From UBA11475 sp045593005 (GTDB taxonomy: Bacteria; Bacillota; Clostridia; Christensenellales; Borkfalkiaceae), in assembly GCA_045593005.1 (NCBI GenBank), contig JAZNVV010000066.1, forward strand, positions 1 through 40,005: a stretch of DNA of 40,005 nt, in the 5' to 3' direction. A program made the translations under genes and the position numbers. The notes below the pieces were generated by a model. The model was given only the letters and a program-made list of their open reading frames with translations, had not been told where the DNA came from and made no database searches. Shown here piece by piece: positions 8,369-17,096 of the stretch. Positions within the stretch are counted from its first letter, which is position 1. Each line of letters begins with the position of its first letter.

Positions 8369-9124
8369 ATGTTAAAAGAAAAGAGGGTAGAGTTTCATAG
8401 TGGCGTATGCTACCTTAGTGCGTTTATATTTATAGCTGTAGCACTTCTTTGTATGTTAGGCAATTATGCTGTGGTTGATACTGTTTCTGCACAAACTGGT
8501 GAGCATAATACAATGTATTTTACCGGATATAATTTGTTAGAATACGTTTCTGAAAAAGCAAATAATAACACTTACGATATTGATTATTATACTGTTGCTG
8601 GGACATGTAATTTCTTGTTACTTATCTGTATGGGTATTATGACGTTTAGTATGTTAGTGGGCATTTTATCAAGCAGAAAGGAAGCTTTCAAGAAATCGCT
8701 TATAGCTACACAAGTGTTCTATATCGTATGTCTTATTCTTTCAATTTTATCACCACTTCAATTAATGTCTAAAATTATTGATAACTATGGCGATAACATA
8801 ATCACGCTTAGTTACAGTTTCGGATTCCTTCCATGGGTAATGGTGGGTGTATGTTTAATTACGTTTATTATCTTCTCCTTATTCTTTAAAGATGGATATG
8901 GAAGAAGCCCTAACCAAAAACAACGTTTTAGTCCTGCAATGTTCTCCAAATCATCTAAAAAGGGTGTAGAGGTGACGGAAACAGCCGTTATTATAGAACC
9001 TCCTGTAGCAGACGTTTTGGTTGACGAAAAGTTAGATGATGCACCTATTGCTGAAGTTGTTTCTGACGAAAAGTTAGATGATGCCCCGGTTGAAGAAGTA
9101 AAAACTGAAGAAGTTGCAGAATAA
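8369..9124 (+). CDS. Uncharacterised four-segment membrane protein with acidic tail repeat
   Basis: A 251-residue hypothetical membrane protein. Hydrophobic segments lie at about 13-35, 80-101, 110-131 and 150-173. A likely extracytoplasmic loop (36-79) is polar and rich in Asn and Tyr. The C-terminal tail (about 175-251) is soluble and acidic, and contains a tandem duplication of DEKLDDAP. The ribosome site GAGGAGG (8355-8361) lies in the end of the lipoprotein gene, so the two are translated as a unit. The product probably lies in the cytoplasmic membrane with the lipoprotein on its outer face. No family recognised. Confidence 0.75.
   Translation: MLKEKRVEFHSGVCYLSAFIFIAVALLCMLGNYAVVDTVSAQTGEHNTMYFTGYNLLEYVSEKANNNTYDIDYYTVAGTCNFLLLICMGIMTFSMLVGILSSRKEAFKKSLIATQVFYIVCLILSILSPLQLMSKIIDNYGDNIITLSYSFGFLPWVMVGVCLITFIIFSLFFKDGYGRSPNQKQRFSPAMFSKSSKKGVEVTETAVIIEPPVADVLVDEKLDDAPIAEVVSDEKLDDAPVEEVKTEEVAE
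9023..9106 (+). repeat. Two tandem 42-base units in the membrane-protein tail
   Basis: The 20-base run at 9023-9042 is repeated exactly at 9065-9084, a 42-base (14-codon) period. It encodes DEKLDDAP followed by a diverged IAEVVS or VEEVKT. It is a recent in-frame duplication. Confidence 0.85.
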
Positions 9125-9135
9125 TATTTTTAGAT

Positions 9136-9164
9136 AAAAAAGGGTTCAAAAAGAACCCTTTTTC
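9136..9164 (+). terminator. Terminator after the membrane-protein gene
   Basis: AGGGTTC (9141-9147) pairs with GAACCCT (9153-9159) around an A5 loop. A-rich and T-rich flanks extend the stem and form the T-run. Confidence 0.9.
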
Positions 9165-9192
9165 TTTTAAAAATTTCATTAATTAATCGTCC

Positions 9193-9211
9193 TTTTTACC
9201 GTAGGTAAAAA
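9193..9211. repeat. Inverted repeat upstream of asnS
   Basis: TTTTTACC (9193-9200) and GGTAAAAA (9204-9211) are perfect inverted copies with a GTA spacer. They lie about 37 bases upstream of the asnS -35 element. It may be an operator or a weak hairpin; no function is shown. Confidence 0.5.
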
Positions 9212-9247
9212 AGTTAATTTATAAGGGCTAAATAATACTGTAAACAC

Positions 9248-9276
9248 TTGTAAATTGATAAAAAAAATGGTAAAAT
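9248..9276 (+). promoter_or_regulatory. Probable asnS operon promoter
   Basis: TTGTAA (9248-9253, four of six consensus bases), a 17-base spacer and TAAAAT (9271-9276). It gives a leader of about 36 bases. Confidence 0.55.
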
Positions 9277-9318
9277 TTATTATGTATAAAAGTAATTTAT
9301 TATTATGGGTAATTATAT

Positions 9319-10710
9319 ATGGAAAGAACATTATTAAAAACAATTTTCACAAATCCGTCATCATTTGACCAACAGACCGTAACGGTTGCTGGTTGGGCAA
9401 AAACTATTAGAGATTCAAAGACTTTTGGTTTTATTGAACTTAACGACGGTAGTTACTTTAAAAACTGTCAAGTAGTATTTTCAAAAGACGTAATAGACAA
9501 TTATGATGAAATTGCAAAACAAAATGTCGGTGCTGCACTTATTGTTACAGGTACGCTTATTTTAACGCCTGAAAATCGTCAACCGTTTGAAATTCAGGCA
9601 AAAAGTGTTAAGGTAGAAGGTCCTTCTTCACCAGACTTCCCACTTCAAAAGAAAAGACATACTATTGAGTATTTACGTTCAATCGCTCATTTAAGACCAA
9701 GGACGAATATTTTTAGAGCAGTATTTAAGATTAGGAGTGAGGCTGCATTTGCCGTGCACGAATTTTTTAATCAACAAGGTTTTGTGTACGTTCACACACC
9801 TATCATAACGGGTAGTGACTGTGAGGGGGCAGGTGCAATGTTCCAGGTAACAACCCTTCCACTTGAAAACGTTCCAAAAGAAAACGGCAAAGTAGACTAT
9901 AAAAAGGACTTCTTTGGTAAACCTGCATCACTTACGGTTTCTGGACAACTTTCTGCTGAAACGTACGCCCTTGCGTTTGGTAACGTATACACGTTTGGGC
10001 CTACTTTTAGAGCAGAGCGCTCTAATACCGTCCGTCACGCAGCAGAATTTTGGATGATTGAACCTGAAATGGCGTTTGCCGACCTTTCCGACGATATGGA
10101 CGTTGAAGAGGCTATGGTTAAATACATTATCAAGCACGTTATGAAGACTTGTCAGGCTGAACTTGAATTTTTAAATCAATTTGTTGACAACGGGCTTATT
10201 GCAAGGCTTGAAAACGTTATTAACAATACTTTCGTAAGACTTTCTTATACAGAGGCTGTATCTATTTTAGAAAAGGTTAAAGATAGATTTGAATTCCCTG
10301 TATACTGGGGCGCTGACCTTCAAAGCGAGCATGAAAAGTATTTGACGGAAGAAGTGTATAAAAAGCCGGTATTTTTAACCGATTATCCAAAGGAAATAAA
10401 AGCGTTCTATATGCGCTTAAACGACGACGGCAAGACAGTTGCTGCTGCTGACCTTTTAGTCCCTGGCATAGGTGAACTTTGTGGTGGTTCACAAAGAGAA
10501 GAGCGCCTTGACGTTTTAGAAAATAGAATGGCTGAAATGGGGCTTAATAAAGAAGATTATGCCTTCTATCTTGATTTAAGACGTTACGGTGGCGTAACAC
10601 ACTCGGGCTTTGGTATGGGCTTTGAAAGAATGGTTATGTACTTAACAGGTATAGGCAATATAAGGGACGTTGTACCTTATCCAAGAAACGTAAACAACCT
10701 TGAATATTAA
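9319..10710 (+). CDS. asnS: Asparagine--tRNA ligase
   Basis: A 463-residue class IIb synthetase that charges tRNA-Asn. An N-terminal OB-fold anticodon-binding domain (about 15-110, VTVAGWAKTIRDSKTFGFIE) is followed by the catalytic domain. Class II motif 2 is FRAERSNTVRHAAEFWMIEPE, and motif 3 is GFGMGFERMVMYLTG, which contains the GxGxGxER core. The absence of the archaeal GatB-coupled features and the motif 2 wording favour AsnRS over AspRS. The ribosome site is poor (GGGTAA, about 8 bases upstream), and a short out-of-frame ORF overlaps the start. It heads the plsX-rnc-smc-ftsY cluster; the gap to plsX is 17 bases. Confidence 0.96.
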   Translation: MERTLLKTIFTNPSSFDQQTVTVAGWAKTIRDSKTFGFIELNDGSYFKNCQVVFSKDVIDNYDEIAKQNVGAALIVTGTLILTPENRQPFEIQAKSVKVEGPSSPDFPLQKKRHTIEYLRSIAHLRPRTNIFRAVFKIRSEAAFAVHEFFNQQGFVYVHTPIITGSDCEGAGAMFQVTTLPLENVPKENGKVDYKKDFFGKPASLTVSGQLSAETYALAFGNVYTFGPTFRAERSNTVRHAAEFWMIEPEMAFADLSDDMDVEEAMVKYIIKHVMKTCQAELEFLNQFVDNGLIARLENVINNTFVRLSYTEAVSILEKVKDRFEFPVYWGADLQSEHEKYLTEEVYKKPVFLTDYPKEIKAFYMRLNDDGKTVAAADLLVPGIGELCGGSQREERLDVLENRMAEMGLNKEDYAFYLDLRRYGGVTHSGFGMGFERMVMYLTGIGNIRDVVPYPRNVNNLEY

Positions 10711-10727
10711 TTTATTTTGGAGATATT

Positions 10728-11753
10728 ATGAAGATTTTAGTTGATGCTTTTGGTGGAGATAATTCACCAAGTGAAGTTATAAAAGGCGCAGTTGAAGCCG
10801 TAAATGGTTACGAAGGTTTTGAAGTCGTACTTATCGGCAAGGAAGAAGTTGTTAACGAAAGACTTAAAGAATATACTTACGACGCAAGTAGAATATCCGT
10901 TGTTGATGCAAGGGACGTTATCACTTGTGAAGAAGAACCTACGGTTGCAATCAAACGCAAACCAGATTCTTCGCTTTGCGTAGCGTTTAAGATGCTTAAA
11001 GAAAATGAAGATTGCGCAGCGCTTGTATCGGCAGGCTCGACAGGGGCAGTATTAGTTGGTGCAACGTTGAAAGTTGGTAGACTTCCTGGTTTATCAAGAC
11101 CAGCGCTTTGTCCAGTTTTGCCTACGCTAACAGATAAAAAAGTTCTTTTATTAGATTGTGGTGCAAATGCCGATTGTAAGCCTAACTTTATGTTGGATTT
11201 TGCAATTTTAGGAAACGAATACGCTAAATGCGCTTTAGGCGTTAAAAATCCTAAAGTTGCTCTTTTATCTAACGGTACGGAAGATAAAAAGGGCAATACT
11301 CTTATCCACGAAACTTTCCCACTTTTAAAAGAACAAGCAGATATTAACTTTGTTGGAAATATGGAAGCAAGGGAAATTTTATCGGGTGATTACGACGTAG
11401 TTGTTTCCGACGGGTTTAGTGGCAACGTGGCGTTAAAGGCAACTGAAGGGGCTGTAAAAGTTCTTCTTAAATCTCTTAAGAACGTTCTTTATAAAAACGT
11501 TAAGACAAAGATTGCCGGTGCGTTAATTAAAAAGGATATGACTGCACTTAAAAACAAACTTGATTACAGCAAGGCTGGTGGAGCAATCTTTTTAGGGGTA
11601 AATAAACTTATTATTAAATGTCACGGTTCATCTATGGCTGAAACTATTAGAAATTCTATCATTCAAGCCGTTGACGTTACTAATACGGGCGTTATAGAAG
11701 AATTAAAAAAGGCATTTTTGGCTAAATTAGAAGGAAAGAATAACGCACAATGA
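10728..11753 (+). CDS. plsX: Phosphate acyltransferase PlsX
   Basis: A 341-residue enzyme that converts acyl-ACP and phosphate to acyl-phosphate, the first step of bacterial phosphatidic acid synthesis with PlsY. The family opening MKILVDAFGGDNSPSEVI is clear, as are SAGSTGAVLVGATL, LLDCGANADCKP and VVSDGFSGNVALK. GGAGA lies 6 bases before the ATG. The last four bases overlap rnc in an ATGA arrangement. In many Firmicutes fabD/fabG/acpP lie between plsX and rnc; they are absent here, so the fatty-acid genes must be elsewhere. Confidence 0.96.
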   Translation: MKILVDAFGGDNSPSEVIKGAVEAVNGYEGFEVVLIGKEEVVNERLKEYTYDASRISVVDARDVITCEEEPTVAIKRKPDSSLCVAFKMLKENEDCAALVSAGSTGAVLVGATLKVGRLPGLSRPALCPVLPTLTDKKVLLLDCGANADCKPNFMLDFAILGNEYAKCALGVKNPKVALLSNGTEDKKGNTLIHETFPLLKEQADINFVGNMEAREILSGDYDVVVSDGFSGNVALKATEGAVKVLLKSLKNVLYKNVKTKIAGALIKKDMTALKNKLDYSKAGGAIFLGVNKLIIKCHGSSMAETIRNSIIQAVDVTNTGVIEELKKAFLAKLEGKNNAQ

Positions 11754-12574
11754 TATTTGAATTAAGTGAATGTGAAGAAATAATAGGGTATAAGTTTAAA
11801 AATGCCGAATTATTTAGGGCGTGTTTTACCCATACTTCTTACACAAACGAACACTATGGTTTAAAAAATAACGAACGCTTAGAGTTTTTTGGCGACGCCA
11901 TTTTAGACTTTTTAGTTACGGAATATTTGATGAAAAAATATCCTGACGAAGATGAAGGTATGCTAACGGAAAGACGAAAGCATTACGTTGCAAAAGAACC
12001 ACTAACACAAGTCGTTTTCAATCTAGGGCTGGATAAATATATAATTTTAGGTAGGGGCGTAGATAACTCGCGTAATCCTAATGAGAAGTTTTATTCCAGT
12101 TTATATGAAGCGATTGTTGCAGGTTTATACATAGACGGTGGCTTGTCTGAAGCAAAGAAGTTTATTTACAGAACGCTGATTAATGACAAGATTTTACGTA
12201 AACCGTCTAAAAACACCAACACAAAGGCAAAAGACGTCGTTATTAAAGATTATAAAAGTGCTTTGCAGGAATTTATGCAAAAACGCAAAATGGGCGTCCC
12301 TACGTATAAAAGCGTGTCAAAGACGGGGCCTGACAATAGTCCACTTTTTACTGAAAGCATTTATATTTCCGGTCACGAAGTAGCAAAAGGCTGTGGTAAA
12401 AGTAAAAAGGTCGCCCAGCAAGTTTGCGCAAAAGCCGTTTACGACAAATTAGTCGCTGACGACGCTCGTAGCGCAAAAAAGAAACTTGAAAAGGACTTAA
12501 AAAAACAACAAAAGCCGTCTTTAAGGGTTCAAAAGAAACCTATTAAAGACAACAAAACCAAAGGTAAAAGGTAA
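11750..12574 (+). CDS. rnc: Ribonuclease III
   Basis: A 274-residue double-strand-specific endoribonuclease that processes rRNA and some mRNAs. The signature NERLEFFGDAILDFL (41-55) holds catalytic E45 and D49, and YEAIVAGLYIDGG supplies the second acidic pair. A double-stranded-RNA-binding domain follows (about 165-232, KDYKSALQEFMQKRK through AQQVCAKAVYDKL). A C-terminal tail of about 40 residues, nearly all Lys, Arg, Gln and Asn, makes the protein longer than the usual 230 or so. The tail may add non-specific RNA affinity. The ATG overlaps the plsX stop by four bases, which implies coupling. Confidence 0.96.
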   Translation: MIFELSECEEIIGYKFKNAELFRACFTHTSYTNEHYGLKNNERLEFFGDAILDFLVTEYLMKKYPDEDEGMLTERRKHYVAKEPLTQVVFNLGLDKYIILGRGVDNSRNPNEKFYSSLYEAIVAGLYIDGGLSEAKKFIYRTLINDKILRKPSKNTNTKAKDVVIKDYKSALQEFMQKRKMGVPTYKSVSKTGPDNSPLFTESIYISGHEVAKGCGKSKKVAQQVCAKAVYDKLVADDARSAKKKLEKDLKKQQKPSLRVQKKPIKDNKTKGKR

Positions 12575-12580
12575 CAAACA

Positions 12581-15500
12581 TTGAATTTTGAGAAAGTAGA
12601 ATTATTCGGTTTTAAGTCGTTTGCAGACAAGGCTGAAATAAAGTTTGGCGACGGCGTAACTTGTATCGTCGGACCAAATGGTTGTGGTAAATCAAACGTA
12701 GCAGATGCTATCCGTTGGGTACTGGGCGAACAGTCTGCCAAGTCTTTGCGTGGTTCACACATGCAAGACTTCATTTTTAGTGGAACGCAAACCCGTAAAC
12801 CACTTTCTTATTGTGAAGCGTCGCTTTTTTTCGACAACAGCAATAAGATGTTTAGCGTTGATTATGAAGAAGTTATAATAACGCGTAAACTGTACAGAAG
12901 TGGGGAAAGTGAATACTATATAAATAAACAGCCAGCACGACTTCGCGACATTGTAAACTTATTGCGTGAAGTTGGCGTTGGTAAAGAAGGTTATACAATT
13001 ATCGGTCAGGGCAAGGTCGAAGAAATTATGTCGGCAAAGCCTGAAGATAGAAGGGTAATCTTTGAAGAAGCGACGGGTATATCCAAGTTTAAAGCAAGAA
13101 AGGACGAAAACGAACGTAAACTTGATAGAGCAAGGGAAAATATTATTCGTTTATCCGACATTATGTCTGAAAAGAGCAACCGTTTAGGTCCTCTTGAAAA
13201 GCAGGCTAATAAAGCGCGTGAATATAACGAATTAACGACATTGCTTCGTCATCACGAATTAAATACATATATTTCAAAAGTGGAAAGCGTTGGGGAAGAT
13301 AAGGCTAAAATAAACACCCGTATTGACGCAATTAACGAGCAAACTGCTTTAAGGAACACCGAACTTGAACAAAACGAAAAAGAGTATAACGCTATAATGG
13401 ACGAGTTCAACTCCTTATTAAAGGTCAATAGTGAACTTAACAGCCGTTATACCGAACTTTGTTTGACGGCTGAAAAGAGGGCTGGTAACAATTCGCTTAT
13501 CGAGTCCAAAATAGGCTTTTTAAACGAGCAAATTGATAGAATTCGTGCTGAAATTAGCAAAGCGAAGGAACTTATCGAAACGGATACGCACGCAATAGAA
13601 AACGCTAAAAAACTTATTTCTGAATATAACAAACAGTTAAAAGAACTTATTTCTGAAGACGAGGCGTTATCAATAGAAGTGGCAACGCTTGGCGAAAAAA
13701 TTTCCGTTATTGAATCGTTTGAAAGGGAATCTAATAAAAAGATTATTTCTTCAATAGAAACGCTTACAGACCGTAAACTTTTAAAAAATACTGCTGATAC
13801 CGAACTTAACAACTATTCTGAAAGAGCAGAAGAATTAAGGTCAAAAATCGACGGCATTGACGAAAAGCGTGAACAATGCTATTCGGCAACCGATTTAGCA
13901 GATAAAAACATAATTTCTTTTGGCAGAAAGATTGAAGAGATTAAATCTTCTATTGAAGGAAAGGAAAACGAAATAAGGGCATATAACGAAACGGCAGCAA
14001 AGTGCGATAGTGAAGTTTATAATCTTAACTCAAACTTATCAACGCTCAAGACAAAAGAGGCATTTTACCGTTCTTCAAAAGAAAATTACGAAGGCTACGG
14101 CGTCGCTGTTAAACAACTTCAAATGCGCGCTAAACAAAGCCCTGAAGTAAAATCAAAAATTAAAGGCGTGGTAGGCGAAATTATCTCGTGTGAGAAAAAG
14201 TTTGATATCGCTATGGAAACGGCTTTAGGCTCTGCCGTGCAAAATATTGTTACAGAAACGCCTGACGACGCAAAATATTTAATTGAATATTTAAGAAGAA
14301 ATCAACTTGGTAGACTTACGTTTTTACCTATAACTTCGGTAAAAGCACGTGAAGTTCGCCGTGATATTATAGGCGCAACTAACGAATTAGGCGCTCTTGG
14401 TCAAGCGACTAATCTTGTTAAGTACGACAGTAAATTTGAAAACGTTATTTCTTCACTTTTAGGCAATACTTTAATTGCTGATAATATTGAAAACGCTACC
14501 AAAATTGCTAAAAAATACGGTTTTGCTTTCAAAATCGTTACACTTGACGGCGACGTTATTGCTACGCAAGGCTCAATGACAGGTGGCTCTACCCGTAAAG
14601 ATTCACACGGGCTTTTATCCGGCGATAGAAAGTTAGAGGAAATTGAAAAACAGATTAAGGAAGTTCAATCAAAGATGAACGCCTTAACTGATGAAAGAAA
14701 AAAGACCGACCAGTTGCGCGACAATGCGCTTGTTGAACTTGATAAGCTTGAAGAAGATTTGCAAACGGCAAAACAAAACAAGTTGCTTGAAGAACAGAAA
14801 AAGCAAGGTTTAGTTCAAACAATGGCTGACCTTGACGTTGAACTATCTTCAACAAAACAAGTTCTTGCAGTAATTGAGGACAAAATTAACGGACTTATCC
14901 TAAAATTAAAAACAGCGACTGGTGAAACTGCAGAGCTTGAAAGGGAAAAAGAAAATCTTTCGGGCGAAGTGGAAAAAAATTCTCTCGAAACGGAAACGTT
15001 AAAGAAGAAGAAGGAAGAATTATCAGCCCGTCAAACGGAAATAAAAATTACTGTCAACGGTTTACACTCTAAAATAGCAACGCTTAACGCTGATATTGAA
15101 AACTGCAACGTTGAAATTATCGGTGCAAAAAAGGCAGTTGGCGAATATGAAGTTAGCATTGAAGAGAAAAACGCTATCATTTCCGACCTTAAAACAGAGC
15201 AATCTATGACGGCTATGACTAACGAAGAGCGTTTAGCGATTGAAAAGATTAAGGAAGAAATTGAAAGCATTGAGGACCGTAGTGACGTGCTAAAAAAGAG
15301 CTTGTCCGAAAAGGGTGAAAAACGTCAGCAATTACAAGAAGAAATCACATGTTTATCTGAAAAGAAACATCTTCAAGAAATTGCTTTAACAAAGATTGAT
15401 AGCGACCTTGAATATATGCAACAAAGCGTATGGGAGGACTATCAAGAAACCTATGAATCTGCTCAAAAAGCAAAGGAAGAAAATTACGACGTTAAATTTG

Positions 15501-16162
15501 GTATGGAAGAAATTGAACGTATCAGAAGAAGGCGTAACTTCCTTGGTAGCATTAACGCAAACGCTATTGACGACTACAAGGCTGAACTTGAAAGTTATCA
15601 AGAATTAGAAGTTCAAAAGCAAGATTTAGAGGCTGCTGAAACGGATATTAGAGAAATTCTTGAAACAATTAAAGCTGAAATGTTAACACAATTTGATGAA
15701 GGCTTTAATAAGATTAACGAAAACTTCGGCAAGATATTTAAGGAACTTTTTGGTGGTGGTAGAGCAATGCTTGAACTTGATTATACCAACGCAACGGACA
15801 AACTTGACGCTGGCGTTGAAATCAAAGTTGAACCACCTGGAAAGAAACTTCAAAAGCTATCACTTTTATCTGGTGGTGAAAAGGCGCTTACGGCAATCGC
15901 TATACTTTTCTCTATTTTAAGACTTAAACCTATGGCTTTTTGTGTTCTTGACGAAATTGAGGCTGCTCTTGACGAAGCGAACGTTGATAGATTTGCAAGA
16001 TATTTAAAGAAGTTTTCATCAGAAACTCAATTTATTGTTATTACGCACAGAAAACCTACTATGGAACTTGCCGATAACTTATTCGGTGTTACTATGGAAG
16101 AAAAGGGTGTAAGTAAACTCGTATCGGTTAAACTTTCTGACGTCGTTATTGACGAAAATTAG
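12581..16162 (+). CDS. smc: Chromosome segregation ATPase SMC
   Basis: A 1193-residue SMC subunit that compacts and separates the chromosome with ScpA and ScpB. The N-terminal head has FGFKSFADKAEI and Walker A GPNGCGKSN. Long coiled coils (about 170-500 and 670-1010) flank a hinge (about 505-665, with GVVGEIISC and GGSTRKD). The C-terminal head has the signature LLSGGEKALTAIAILFS (from about 1096) and Walker B VLDEIEAALDE (from about 1121). The start codon is TTG: it is in the position where family members have Met (NFEKVELFGFKSF) and follows AAAAGG by about 9 bases. No in-frame ATG occurs before the ATP-binding loop. It begins 6 bases after rnc. Confidence 0.97.
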   Translation: MNFEKVELFGFKSFADKAEIKFGDGVTCIVGPNGCGKSNVADAIRWVLGEQSAKSLRGSHMQDFIFSGTQTRKPLSYCEASLFFDNSNKMFSVDYEEVIITRKLYRSGESEYYINKQPARLRDIVNLLREVGVGKEGYTIIGQGKVEEIMSAKPEDRRVIFEEATGISKFKARKDENERKLDRARENIIRLSDIMSEKSNRLGPLEKQANKAREYNELTTLLRHHELNTYISKVESVGEDKAKINTRIDAINEQTALRNTELEQNEKEYNAIMDEFNSLLKVNSELNSRYTELCLTAEKRAGNNSLIESKIGFLNEQIDRIRAEISKAKELIETDTHAIENAKKLISEYNKQLKELISEDEALSIEVATLGEKISVIESFERESNKKIISSIETLTDRKLLKNTADTELNNYSERAEELRSKIDGIDEKREQCYSATDLADKNIISFGRKIEEIKSSIEGKENEIRAYNETAAKCDSEVYNLNSNLSTLKTKEAFYRSSKENYEGYGVAVKQLQMRAKQSPEVKSKIKGVVGEIISCEKKFDIAMETALGSAVQNIVTETPDDAKYLIEYLRRNQLGRLTFLPITSVKAREVRRDIIGATNELGALGQATNLVKYDSKFENVISSLLGNTLIADNIENATKIAKKYGFAFKIVTLDGDVIATQGSMTGGSTRKDSHGLLSGDRKLEEIEKQIKEVQSKMNALTDERKKTDQLRDNALVELDKLEEDLQTAKQNKLLEEQKKQGLVQTMADLDVELSSTKQVLAVIEDKINGLILKLKTATGETAELEREKENLSGEVEKNSLETETLKKKKEELSARQTEIKITVNGLHSKIATLNADIENCNVEIIGAKKAVGEYEVSIEEKNAIISDLKTEQSMTAMTNEERLAIEKIKEEIESIEDRSDVLKKSLSEKGEKRQQLQEEITCLSEKKHLQEIALTKIDSDLEYMQQSVWEDYQETYESAQKAKEENYDVKFGMEEIERIRRRRNFLGSINANAIDDYKAELESYQELEVQKQDLEAAETDIREILETIKAEMLTQFDEGFNKINENFGKIFKELFGGGRAMLELDYTNATDKLDAGVEIKVEPPGKKLQKLSLLSGGEKALTAIAILFSILRLKPMAFCVLDEIEAALDEANVDRFARYLKKFSSETQFIVITHRKPTMELADNLFGVTMEEKGVSKLVSVKLSDVVIDEN

Positions 16163-16191
16163 TTTAAAAATTATTTATTTGGAGATAATAA

Positions 16192-17088
16192 ATGGGATTT
16201 TTCGGCAAAATTAAAGCCGTTTTAACTAAAACCAAAAACGGATTAGCGTCTAAACTTAACGATTTGTTTTCAAAAAACAAGCTTGGCGACGAATTTTACG
16301 AAGATTTGGAAGACATTTTGATTTCTTCTGACGTTAGCGTAAATACTTCGCTTGAGATTGTTGAGCAAATACGCGACGTCGCAATAGAAGAGCGTTGTCG
16401 CGATAAAGACTACGTTATAGGTTTACTTAAAGAAGAATTATATAACACGTTGACGGAGGCTGAACCACTTGAAATTGATACTCCGGCAGTTTTAATGATT
16501 GTTGGTGTAAACGGTGTGGGAAAGACTACTACGATAGGTAAACTTGCGAACATGCTCTCAAAAGAAGGCAAAAGCGTTACTATTGCCGCCGCCGACACTT
16601 TTAGGGCTGCCGCTGCCGATCAGTTGACCGTGTGGGCAGATAGGGCAAAAGTTAAAATAGTTAAACATTCCGAAGGCGCTGACCCGTCAGCCGTTGTGTA
16701 CGACGCTATTTCGTCAGCAAAAGCGAGAAAGACCGACGTTTTAATTATTGATACAGCAGGAAGATTACACGTTAAAGCAAACCTTATGGAAGAGCTTAAA
16801 AAGATGTCGCGTGTAGTTGAAAGGGAATATCCTGATGCAACTTTTTATAAACTAATTGTATTAGATAGCACCACAGGTCAAAACGCATATAATCAAGTAG
16901 AAACTTTTAAAGATGCAGTTGGCATAGACGGTATTATATTAACAAAGCTTGACGGCACGGCAAAAGGTGGTTTTATAATTTCGCTTTCAAAGGAATTAGA
17001 AGTTCCTGTTTGTTACGTCGGTACGGGCGAAAAAATAGACGATATTGAAGATTTTGATGCAGAAGCATTTGTTGACGCGTTATTTTAA
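16192..17088 (+). CDS. ftsY: Signal recognition particle receptor FtsY
   Basis: A 298-residue SRP-family GTPase that docks ribosome-nascent-chain-SRP complexes at the membrane. It has the compact form without the acidic A domain: a short amphipathic, basic N terminus (MGFFGKIKAVLTKTKNG) is likely to bind lipid. The N domain spans about 15-90. The G domain carries GVNGVGKTTTIGKLA (P-loop, about 104-118), DTFRAAAADQL, DTAGR, TKLDGTAKGG and GTGEKIDD. The ribosome site GGAGA lies 8 bases before the ATG. It is part of the plsX-rnc-smc-ftsY cluster. Confidence 0.96.
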   Translation: MGFFGKIKAVLTKTKNGLASKLNDLFSKNKLGDEFYEDLEDILISSDVSVNTSLEIVEQIRDVAIEERCRDKDYVIGLLKEELYNTLTEAEPLEIDTPAVLMIVGVNGVGKTTTIGKLANMLSKEGKSVTIAAADTFRAAAADQLTVWADRAKVKIVKHSEGADPSAVVYDAISSAKARKTDVLIIDTAGRLHVKANLMEELKKMSRVVEREYPDATFYKLIVLDSTTGQNAYNQVETFKDAVGIDGIILTKLDGTAKGGFIISLSKELEVPVCYVGTGEKIDDIEDFDAEAFVDALF

Positions 17089-17096
17089 TTAAAAAA

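Noticed and set aside
10877..11296. 139-codon open frame on the - strand inside plsX
   Set aside because: It is fully antisense to a clear plsX, has no ribosome site and resembles no family; it is a shadow frame, as are the other overlapping short frames in the window.
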